Positions 19,400 to 26,718 of a DNA stretch of 64,000 nt are shown one piece after another; positions within the stretch are counted from its first letter, which is position 1; each line of letters starts with the position of its first letter. The notes beneath the pieces were generated by a model, which was not told the DNA's origin, ran no database searches, and was given only the letters and a program-made list of their open reading frames with translations. Source of the stretch: JAIBAJ01 sp965284645 (GTDB lineage Bacteria; Bacteroidota; Bacteroidia; JAIBAJ01); assembly GCA_965284645.1 (NCBI GenBank), contig OZ260106.1, forward strand, positions 3,410,001 through 3,474,000. Direction: 5' to 3'. The position numbers were made by a program, and so were the translations under genes.

Positions 19400-19552
19400 G
19401 GCGGGCCCCCAACCGCCAAAAAACATTCTACCCCTTTTTAACCATTTACCAGGGCGGTTGGGTCAGGCTTTCGCTAATACTCCTCAGCGTGCGCCCCCAA
19501 AAAACTTCGGGGGGGCGCACACTTCCGGGGTATCACGCTCTATCCTTGCCCG
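19400..19552 (-). repeat. Structured intergenic repeat, copy A (possible Flavo-1-like RNA)
   Basis: On the minus strand it starts CGGGCAAGGATAGAG and ends GGGGGCCCGCC. The outer CGGGC (19548-19552) pairs with GCCCG (19402-19406). Arm 1 is a perfect 10-bp stem (19489-19498 with 19511-19520). Arm 2 is a 9-bp stem (19409-19417 with 19453-19461). The conserved GAGGAGTA and GCGAAAGCCTGACCC lie between the arms. The 5' flank to about 19608 is also shared with copy C. It lies between convergent genes. Confidence 0.75.
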
Positions 19553-19608
19553 ACATCTCCGCATAGCATTGTGCTGAACCTGGGCCTTTGCTTTTCATCC
19601 CAGTGCTG

Positions 19609-19795
19609 AAAAATGGAAATACAAGGAACATAATTCCCTTCCTATTCAAGTTGTTTTAAATTGACTTAAAAAATTAATTTACAAACACTTAACCCTAATC
19701 AACAAAATTTTGAATCTGGCGTATTTTAAGCGAATACCACCATTTATTAGGGCAACTATTTTAGAAAGCTATTTTGATTCAAAATACGATTTCAC
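19609..19795. other. Intergenic stretch with no recognised feature
   Basis: No gene or clear regulatory site was found. A 9-base inverted repeat (TTTTGAATC near 19709 and GATTCAAAA near 19775) is too widely spaced to be a convincing terminator. Confidence 0.4.
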
Positions 19796-20101
19796 CTATT
19801 TTATATAGAACCTTTTCATTAAAATCTCATTTTCCTCCATTTCTACCTTTATGAGGTACAAACCTGGTTCTAAATTACTTAAATCACATTTTAATTTCCC
19901 CTCATGCAGAGTACCACAAAAAACACGTGTACCAAGCACATTGTATATGGAAAGTTCCTTCGAAATTGAATTTCCATCCAAGCTTATTTCAAACCTTCCT
20001 TGATTTGGATTTGGATATAGCAATAAGTCATTCGGTTTGGATTGCCCTAATAAACCAAGGGACGAAAAAACCAAAGTCAGAAGTAGTATAAAGTTTTTCA
20101 T
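19796..20101 (-). CDS. Miniprotein consisting of a signal peptide and a T9SS type A sorting domain
   Basis: From the ATG at 20101 the product has 101 residues. The nine residues before it in the frame are not signal-like. A signal peptide (about 1-19, ending LLGQ) is followed directly by a complete Por-secretion-type sorting domain: LLLYPNPNQGRFEIS, then LSIYNVLGTRV and a final GLYLIKVEMEEN-like strand. There is no cargo domain. It could be the relic of a larger gene or a genuine tail-only protein. It stands alone between structured repeat A and the RND adaptor. Confidence 0.8.
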   Translation of the reverse strand: MKNFILLLTLVFSSLGLLGQSKPNDLLLYPNPNQGRFEISLDGNSISKELSIYNVLGTRVFCGTLHEGKLKCDLSNLEPGLYLIKVEMEENEILMKRFYIK

Positions 20102-20195
20102 ATAACTCTTTTCGTGGTCTTTTACCAAAACCTTGCCAAGTAGTTACATTCCTAAAATTAAATTTAGTTAAACCCTTCTCCTGCTATATTTTGGT

Positions 20196-21590
20196 TCACT
20201 CTCCTTTGGATTTATCCTTTCCATAGAGATCCTTGAGTTCCGTTTTAACCACCTTACTGCCATCCTTAAGTCGCTTTGAAACGGCATTATAAGGTGCAAA
20301 TATCACCTCAGCACCCAATTCAACCCCACTTAGAATTTGAATATATTCATTGTCTTGTATCCCTGTTTTAACAACGGATTTAACAGCTTTGCCATCCTTC
20401 AACAAAAAGACAATTTCTTCAATTTCTTCCTGCTTATCTTTAGCCGAACTGGCACCACTTAAATCAACTTGTTGTCCTTGTTCCTTGTTTTCAGCCATGG
20501 TGGTTTCTTCAGGATCACCCAAGCTTGTATCCAATCTTGTGGTAACCGCTTGGATTGGTACCGTCAATACATCCAAGGCTTTTTGAGTTTTTATATCCAC
20601 TGTAGCCGACATTCCTGGACGAAAAGGAGATAAATTAGGTTGGTCCTTTTTTAATAAATCCATATACGACTCTTGCAGAATCCGAACCTTTACCTCAAAA
20701 TTAGTAACCTGATCAACCGATAAGGCACTGGTTGAATTGGCAGAATTGGCGATGCTGGTTACTATGCCTTGAAATTTGCGTCCAAGGTAGGCATCCACTT
20801 CAACTTCGGCTGTATCATTCATGTGAACCCTAACAATATCACTTTCATTCACATCTACCTTTACTTCCATTTCATTTAGGTTAGCAATTCGCATAATTTC
20901 TGTGCCAGCCATTTGGGAGGTCCCAACTACACGTTCGCCTTTTTCGATATTGAGTTTAGAAACCGTACCATCTACGGGGGAGTAAATGGTTGTTTTTGCC
21001 AAATTTTCATTGGCTTCTTTCAAAGCAGCTTGGGCTCCTTTAATATTAAAATTCGCTCCTTCAACACTTTGCTGGGCCGCCAAAATTTCGGCCTTTGCAA
21101 CTTCATATTGCGCCTTTGAAGCATCAAATTCTTGTTGAGAAATTACCTTTTCGTTAAATAGTTTCTCATTCCTCTTAAAAATGGCTTCGGTGTTTTCAAA
21201 CTGACTTTGAGCTTGGGTAAGCCTGGATTTACTATTGGATGAATTAGCCTTAGATGTATTAAGTGAGGCTTCCAATCTTTCTACGGCTGAGATATAGAGA
21301 TCCGGTTTTATTTTCAAAAGCAATTGTCCTTTTTTCACCTTGTCTCCTTCCTTTACCAACAATTCCACAACCTCGCCAGAAACATCAGCACTTATTTTAA
21401 CCTCTGTTTCAGGTTGAACTTTTCCACTAGCGGAGACTGATTCCACGATGGTTCTTTTTTGGGCTTTTTCAACCGCCACTTTCACCCCTTCCTCCTCCCC
21501 TATCCATCCCTTCTTCTTGGCCAGAATTCCTCCACCAACAATGAAAATTACCAAAATGACTAATCCAATTATTATATTGCGTTGCTTCAT
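20196..21590 (-). CDS. RND/MacA-type periplasmic adaptor (HlyD family)
   Basis: A membrane-fusion protein bridging an inner-membrane pump and an outer-membrane channel. The start at 21590 (MKQRNIIIG) gives 464 residues with a membrane anchor at about 5-24; the longer frame adds 27 residues without signal character. A biotinyl/lipoyl-like half (KISADVSGEVVELLVKEGD) and a return half (TIYSPVDGTVSKLNIEKGE) flank a long helical hairpin, followed by beta-barrel domains. No MacB, RND pump or TolC gene is adjacent. A -7-like element lies at 21619-21626, one base off consensus. Confidence 0.87.
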   Translation of the reverse strand: MKQRNIIIGLVILVIFIVGGGILAKKKGWIGEEEGVKVAVEKAQKRTIVESVSASGKVQPETEVKISADVSGEVVELLVKEGDKVKKGQLLLKIKPDLYISAVERLEASLNTSKANSSNSKSRLTQAQSQFENTEAIFKRNEKLFNEKVISQQEFDASKAQYEVAKAEILAAQQSVEGANFNIKGAQAALKEANENLAKTTIYSPVDGTVSKLNIEKGERVVGTSQMAGTEIMRIANLNEMEVKVDVNESDIVRVHMNDTAEVEVDAYLGRKFQGIVTSIANSANSTSALSVDQVTNFEVKVRILQESYMDLLKKDQPNLSPFRPGMSATVDIKTQKALDVLTVPIQAVTTRLDTSLGDPEETTMAENKEQGQQVDLSGASSAKDKQEEIEEIVFLLKDGKAVKSVVKTGIQDNEYIQILSGVELGAEVIFAPYNAVSKRLKDGSKVVKTELKDLYGKDKSKGE

Positions 21591-21670
21591 TGCCTGAGTT
21601 TCATGTATAAATACGGTGCGAAAGTAAGCAGTACTAACTTTCCCTTCTCCTTGATTTTCTGAATATTTCA

Positions 21671-21707
21671 AAAAAAAGGGGAACCAAAGTTTTTGATTCC
21701 CCTTTTT
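21671..21707 (-). terminator. Rho-independent terminator of the PKD protein gene
   Basis: AAAAGGGGAA and TTCCCCTTTT pair across a short loop, followed by T-rich sequence on the minus strand. It is 17 bases past the stop of the PKD gene. Confidence 0.85.
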
Positions 21708-21723
21708 CTAAATAATTTCGATT

Positions 21724-24699
21724 TTATTGTCTTACTAACTTAAAGCTTGTTGTACCATTGACACCTTCAATGGAAAGGAAATAAATTCCATTGGTTAAGG
21801 TGCTCAAATCAATCGTATTGGATTGAACAGCCACATTTAACTGCCTTCCTACAGCATCTGTAAGTTTTAACTTTGAATCAGACCCTAAGCCAGTAATGGT
21901 TACCAAACCGGAAGTAGGATTTGGGAAAACAGAAATACCTGTTGCTGTAACATCCTCAAAACCAATAGTCGTAATTGGGAAACAATCCGATTGACCCTCG
22001 CAACCGTTGGCATCAGTAATTATTACAGAATAACTTCCATTTACAGTAGGTGCAAATACTTGACCATTTGCGCCTGAAACAGGATTACCAGTGTTGCAAT
22101 CTATCCATTGGTAAGAAGAAGCTGCACTAGAGGTTAAGGTAGTGGTGGTGGTGGTTACATTAACCGCAACCTCACCAATTACTTCTACCACTACGGAGTC
22201 AACTACAGGACAGTCATTTACATCAGTTAATTCAAAGATATAAGTTCCAGATAAATCCGTTGTAGCATTAGGGATAACTGGACTTGGATTACTAGAATAA
22301 TAGAAACTTGGTCCTTCCCAATCATATTCCATTCCTAGGGCATCTCCACTCGACAATACCAAATCGCTACCTTGACAAACTGGGCTGTTCGAAGTTACAC
22401 TAAAACCAGGATTTTGTCCTTGAATTAGAATTTCTTGATAAGAATAGTCTGAACATCCACCACTATTTGATACGGTCAAATAGACATAATAATTTCCACA
22501 GTTAAGGAAAGTATGGGTAGGATTTTCCAAGTTAGAAAAAGTTCCGTCATCAAAATCCCATTCATATGAATCTAATCCGTTGGAATTTAACACATCGAAA
22601 GTAACTGTTTGGTTATTTACGGTATAGGCATATTCAGGTGATAAACCTTCAATGGTAATAAGTTGTTCAACATCAGCTGTGCAACCACCATCATTATCCA
22701 AATTTAGATAAACATAGTAAGATCCAGGACATTCATAGGTATGGCTAGGATTTTCAGCCGAAGAGCTCGAACCGTCACCAAAACTCCAGTCCCAATTTGT
22801 AGTATTGCCTGGCGAAGTATTTGAAAAATCAACTGTTGTACCGTTTGCTGTGTAGCTAAAGTTGGCTTGAAAACCAGCAGTAATTTCAACTTGCGTACCA
22901 TAGGTAGCAGAACAGCCATGGCTATTTGTTACAGTCAAGGTAACATAGTAAAAATCGGGACAAGTATAAACATGGTTTGGGTTTTGACTTGTGGAAGTGG
23001 TTCCATCTCCAAAGTTCCATTCCCAAGTATCAGTTGAGAAAGAGGAATTGGTGAAATTAACAGAGGCATTGTTTACCTCATAATCAAACGTGGCTGTAAA
23101 GTTGCCAACATTGATACTTTCGGTGTAGTAGGCACTACAACCATAACTATCATAAACGGAAAGTTCAACTTCATAATCACCTGGGCATTCGTAAGCATTT
23201 GAAGGATTTTCATCTGTTGAGCTGTTCCCATCAGCGAAATCCCAAGAATAGCTTAAGCCATCGCCTTCTGATAAATTTGTAAAGGCAACGGTATTGTTAC
23301 TGGATGTGTAGCTATAATCGGCAGTTAATGAACCTTCAAGGTCAATGCCTGCATATTCTGAGGAGGTACAATAATCATTGCTCACTGTCAATCCTACAAA
23401 ATAGAATCCTGAACAGTGGTAATCAAAAACAGTATCAGAAGAATAAGCATAATTGCCATTATCTAAGTCCCATTCGTAAGAAGTGACTTCTCCTATCGTT
23501 GAATCATTAAATGTTACAATGGAACCATCAACACCTAAAGTAAATCGAGCTTCCAAGGTATGAATACCTGGCGCATTAATATTCAAGAAGTATGAACTTT
23601 CGCAACCCGCTGCATTTGTTACGTAAAGCGAAACCCAATAATCTCCACTGCATTCATAACTATGGGCAGGATTTTGAACAGTCGATGTTCCTCCATCCCC
23701 AAAATCCCATTCCCAGGTAGTTGGATTGCCAGTTGATACATCCACAAAACCAGTAGTTGATCCTTGAGATAAATAAGTAAAGAGGGCATTTAAATTGCTA
23801 GAACCATTTTCCACATATACATAATCATAATACGTATCTGTACATCCATCGGCATTGGTAACTGTTAAAGAAATATCAAAATATCCTTCGCAGATATATG
23901 AATGGGTAGGATTTTGCTCAGTTGAGCTGGTTCCATCCCCAAAATCCCATTCCCATGAAGTTGGATTTCCAGTAGATAAATCCGTAAAACTAAAGTCATT
24001 GTTTACATTTGTAAAACTCAAATCGGCAATTAAAGAATTTCCAAAACTCAAATATTGAGAAAAGGAAGTCGAACATCCACTTGTATCTGTAACAACTAAG
24101 TTTACTTGGATATCATTTGGACAAACATAAGTATGGCTGGGATTTAGACCAGAACCATTAAAACCATCTCCAAAATACCAGGCATAATCGGCAGTAGTAT
24201 CCGTAGAAGCATTCGTAAAATCAGCTACAAAGCCATTTGTCACGTAGGTAAACAATGAATTTGCTCCACAAGCAGAATAAGCTAGGGTAAAATCGCCGTA
24301 ATTATCATTGTAACCACGAACCTTTAAATAAGCCAAACCTGTGTAGGGCGCGATCCAATCAATATGAGAAAGATAGTCGCAATCATCATCATTGTAAGTT
24401 ATGTAGTTACAAGCACTATCTGAAAGTTCGAGATAGGTATCAAAAGTTGCATCGGCTCCATCTTCACACCCAGTTTTGAACACATAACTATAACCTTCCA
24501 TTACCTGAACCTGAAAAATCTTGCAACCACTCATTTCAATGCTTGAAGAGCTTAATTGCCATTGAGCATTTGGCGTTATGGAAAAATCATAGGAAGGGCA
24601 CACCGTGCATTGGGCCTGAACTTGCATATTCAATAGACCTATGGCAACCCCAACCAATAAAATCATCTTCTTAAAAGAGCTAGTAGAATTTTTAATCAT
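21724..24699 (-). CDS. Large secreted PKD-repeat protein with T9SS type A tail
   Basis: The start at 24699 (MIKNSTSSFKK) is preferred because a promoter element at 24717-24724 covers the alternative start six codons upstream. The product has about 991 residues. A signal peptide ends at VQAQ. An N-terminal domain (about 30-150) resembles bacterial pre-peptidase/DVUA-like beta sandwiches. Eight PKD-type repeats (about 155-740) follow, then an Ig-like/SprB-like segment with PVCQGSDLVLSSG, and a sorting tail containing VFPNPTSGLVTI. Nearly every repeat carries a Cys in the HxYxC segment and another at the following GC, implying a disulfide within each repeat. It is a surface-exposed or shed protein, probably adhesive; no catalytic domain was seen. 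Confidence 0.88.
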   Translation of the reverse strand: MIKNSTSSFKKMILLVGVAIGLLNMQVQAQCTVCPSYDFSITPNAQWQLSSSSIEMSGCKIFQVQVMEGYSYVFKTGCEDGADATFDTYLELSDSACNYITYNDDDCDYLSHIDWIAPYTGLAYLKVRGYNDNYGDFTLAYSACGANSLFTYVTNGFVADFTNASTDTTADYAWYFGDGFNGSGLNPSHTYVCPNDIQVNLVVTDTSGCSTSFSQYLSFGNSLIADLSFTNVNNDFSFTDLSTGNPTSWEWDFGDGTSSTEQNPTHSYICEGYFDISLTVTNADGCTDTYYDYVYVENGSSNLNALFTYLSQGSTTGFVDVSTGNPTTWEWDFGDGGTSTVQNPAHSYECSGDYWVSLYVTNAAGCESSYFLNINAPGIHTLEARFTLGVDGSIVTFNDSTIGEVTSYEWDLDNGNYAYSSDTVFDYHCSGFYFVGLTVSNDYCTSSEYAGIDLEGSLTADYSYTSSNNTVAFTNLSEGDGLSYSWDFADGNSSTDENPSNAYECPGDYEVELSVYDSYGCSAYYTESINVGNFTATFDYEVNNASVNFTNSSFSTDTWEWNFGDGTTSTSQNPNHVYTCPDFYYVTLTVTNSHGCSATYGTQVEITAGFQANFSYTANGTTVDFSNTSPGNTTNWDWSFGDGSSSSAENPSHTYECPGSYYVYLNLDNDGGCTADVEQLITIEGLSPEYAYTVNNQTVTFDVLNSNGLDSYEWDFDDGTFSNLENPTHTFLNCGNYYVYLTVSNSGGCSDYSYQEILIQGQNPGFSVTSNSPVCQGSDLVLSSGDALGMEYDWEGPSFYYSSNPSPVIPNATTDLSGTYIFELTDVNDCPVVDSVVVEVIGEVAVNVTTTTTTLTSSAASSYQWIDCNTGNPVSGANGQVFAPTVNGSYSVIITDANGCEGQSDCFPITTIGFEDVTATGISVFPNPTSGLVTITGLGSDSKLKLTDAVGRQLNVAVQSNTIDLSTLTNGIYFLSIEGVNGTTSFKLVRQ

Positions 24700-24716
24700 T
24701 ATAAAACGAATTTTCA

Positions 24717-24724
24717 CAAAAGTA
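24717..24724 (-). promoter_or_regulatory. -7 promoter element of the large PKD gene
   Basis: The minus strand reads TACTTTTG, an exact TAnnTTTG match about 18 bases upstream of the ATG at 24699. It argues against the longer reading that starts at 24717. Confidence 0.5.
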
Positions 24725-24901
24725 CAACTATTTGAACTTAAACCTTCATTGGTTCAAATTATACAATCTTATTGGGACTATCAAAACATACAAAATCAAT
24801 TGCACTAAACCTCTAATCAATTGCAAATCAAAAAGTTTATTCGTTCTTTTCCCTTCAAGAATTTATTACAAAACTATTAACCATCTTTCCGAAAGTACTT
24901 A

Positions 24902-25066
24902 AACCCAGATTACGCATTAAAAATGCATAAACAATTAACCAGTTGTAAATCAATTTGTATGGCCAAATTGATAACAACTGCTATCCCGAAATTTCTTCAG
25001 GAGGGGTAAACCCAACTAAATCAAGTAGTTCGGATTAATAAATCCTCCTATTGATTAATCTGGGTT
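24902..25066. repeat. 165-bp inverted-repeat element, copy 1 (TTAA-bordered)
   Basis: The ends AACCCAGATTA (24902-24912) and TAATCTGGGTT (25056-25066) are exact inverted repeats. Inside are a GCATT/AATGC hairpin, a long stem (24940-24957 with 24964-24980), a CCCGAA/TTCAGG hairpin and a GGATT/AATCC hairpin. TTAA borders both sides (24899-24902 and 25065-25068, overlapping the ends). It carries no reading frame. Copy 2 at 29838-30002 has eight differences by my alignment, two of them compensatory in the outer stem. Confidence 0.8.
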
Positions 25067-25080
25067 AAAACCAGATAAAG

Positions 25081-25200
25081 CCAAAGAAATGATTAATCGA
25101 TTAAGAACTTAAAAATCAATATTCTAATCCAAACAAACTGCCATCACGAAATTCTTGGGGAGGAAAAAAACTTGATAAAATTCCAATAAAATAACGACTG
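25081..25200. repeat. Possible degenerate fragment of the 165-bp element
   Basis: The stretch around 25137-25172 (AACTGCCATCACGAAATTCT, then GGGGAGG) resembles the middle of copy 1 (CAACTGCTATCCCGAAATTT, then an AGGAGGGG part). No terminal inverted repeats are recognisable. Confidence 0.3.
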
Positions 25201-25233
25201 AAAAGTATACGAAAACTGACTATTTAAAGCGCC

Positions 25234-25449
25234 CGGGCAAGGATAGAGGCAGTGTAGCCCACAAGGATGTGAAGGGCTAGGCCTATTTTCTACTAAATGG
25301 ATTTAGGACGTTTCAAAGCCTAGTTCTTAAAAAAGGATTATTGGCCTAGCCCTTCACAGACTGAGGACTACCGCCGAAAGCCTGACCCGAACACCCCCTT
25401 GGTGCATTGTAAACTGGGTAGACTGTTTTTGGGGTGGAGGGGGCCCGCC
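25234..25449 (+). repeat. Structured intergenic repeat, copy B (long arm 1)
   Basis: The core reads CGGGCAAGGATAGAGG at the start and GGGGGCCCGCC at the end. Outer CGGGC (25234-25238) pairs with GCCCG (25443-25447). Arm 1 is a perfect 15-bp stem (25269-25283 with 25343-25357) closing a 59-base loop, much longer than in the other copies. Arm 2 pairs CACCCC (25392-25397) with GGGGTG (25431-25436). The conserved GAGGACTACCGCCGAAAGCC lies between. Confidence 0.75.
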
Positions 25450-25468
25450 AAATAAAAATAAAAACAAA

Positions 25469-25513
25469 AACCTCCTTGCCTTTCAAACTACTACATTGAA
25501 AACAAGGAGGTTA
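25469..25513 (-). terminator. Rho-independent terminator of the homogentisate dioxygenase gene
   Basis: AACCTCCTTG and CAAGGAGGTT form a 10-bp stem with further TTTCAA/TTGAAA pairing inside. On the minus strand T-rich sequence follows. Confidence 0.85.
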
Positions 25514-25529
25514 AATTGGGATGAATTCT

Positions 25530-26690
25530 TTACTTATCCAACCAGCTTAAAAAATAGGAACCATCATCCAAGGCCATCGCTTGTTTGGTAATCATCAAGG
25601 GTTTAAAAGTATCGATCATCACAGCTAATTCCTGCGTTTCCTTTTTGCCAATACTACGTTCGGTTGCCCCGGGTTGAGGGCCATGAACTATACCAGCCGG
25701 ATGCAAGGTAAAATCACCTTTCTTAATATTGTTTCGGCTCATAAAATCCCCATCCACGTAATAAAGAATCTCTTCGCTATCGATATTGCTATGGTTATAA
25801 GGCGCTGGAATGGACAAGGGATGATAATCGTAAAGGCGAGGAACAAAGGAGCAAACCACGAAATTATTGGCCTCGAAAGTTTGGTGAATCGGAGGCGGCA
25901 TATGCACCCGAACCGTAATTGGTTCAAAATTATGGATTGAAAAAGCATATGGATAACAGTATCCATCCCATCCTACCACATCAAAGGGGTGAGAACCATA
26001 GATATAGGAATACAGCAAACTTTGCTTCTTGATTTTTATTTCGAAATCGCCCTTCTGGTCGTAGGTTTCCAAATCTTGGGGCAATTTATAATCCCTCTCG
26101 CAAAAAGGAGCATGTTCGCCCAATTGTCCAAATTTGTTTCGGTAATGGCGAGGAGTATAAATTGGACTAAATGACTCTAAATATAGCAGACGATTGTTTT
26201 CGCTTTCAAATTCGATTTGGTAAATCATTCCGCGGGGAATAATCAAATAATCGCCGTATTCAAAGGGAATTTGACCTACCATGGTTTTCAACACACCTTT
26301 ACCTTCATGAACAAACAACATTTCGTCGGCATCGGCATTTTTGTAGAAATAATCCTTCATAGACTTTCTTGGTGCGGCCACTCCAACAATCACATCATTG
26401 TTTACCATCAAGGGGATGCGACTTTCCAAGAAATCGTCGACAGGAGGTGCTTGGAACCCTAAAAATCGGTGCGCCTTCAGGTTTTTGGTAGAGGCAATTT
26501 CAGGAGTTAGATCCTTTGTTTCACCAATAGATTTAACAATAGTAGGCCGATAGGTATGGTATAATAGAGAAGCCAATCCACTGAAACCTTCTGTTCCAAA
26601 AAGTTGTTCGACATAAAGTTCACCGTTTTCTTTCCGGTATTGGATATGCCTTTTATTGGGAAATTTGCCTAGTTTGTGATATATGGGCAT
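25530..26690 (-). CDS. hmgA: Homogentisate 1,2-dioxygenase family protein
   Basis: The enzyme opens the ring of homogentisate to maleylacetoacetate in tyrosine and phenylalanine breakdown, using Fe(II). The 386 residues form a cupin-type fold. Candidate iron ligands are H300, E306 and H336, whose spacing (6 and 36) equals that of the human ligands H335, E341 and H371 as I recall them. Flanking motifs are typical (FVPRLYDYHPLSIPAPYNHS, HPAGIVHGPQPG). It is shorter than the classical 430-445 residues, mainly at the N-terminus, as in a bacterial subfamily. It lies 28 bases downstream of the fused E1 gene, probably in one transcript. Confidence 0.87.
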   Translation of the reverse strand: MPIYHKLGKFPNKRHIQYRKENGELYVEQLFGTEGFSGLASLLYHTYRPTIVKSIGETKDLTPEIASTKNLKAHRFLGFQAPPVDDFLESRIPLMVNNDVIVGVAAPRKSMKDYFYKNADADEMLFVHEGKGVLKTMVGQIPFEYGDYLIIPRGMIYQIEFESENNRLLYLESFSPIYTPRHYRNKFGQLGEHAPFCERDYKLPQDLETYDQKGDFEIKIKKQSLLYSYIYGSHPFDVVGWDGYCYPYAFSIHNFEPITVRVHMPPPIHQTFEANNFVVCSFVPRLYDYHPLSIPAPYNHSNIDSEEILYYVDGDFMSRNNIKKGDFTLHPAGIVHGPQPGATERSIGKKETQELAVMIDTFKPLMITKQAMALDDGSYFLSWLDK

Positions 26691-26718
26691 GGGTAATTAA
26701 ATTGGTAAGACAGGTAAA

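Noticed and set aside
13978..24699. Repetitive DNA in the PKD genes as possible CRISPR or satellite repeats
   Set aside because: The periodicity follows PKD protein repeats of about 80-90 codons; there are no short direct repeats with spacers.
24725..25529. Insertion sequence remnant carrying a transposase
   Set aside because: Inverted-repeat ends are present on the 165-bp element, but no transposase-like frame occurs in this gap or in the 29-30 kb gap.
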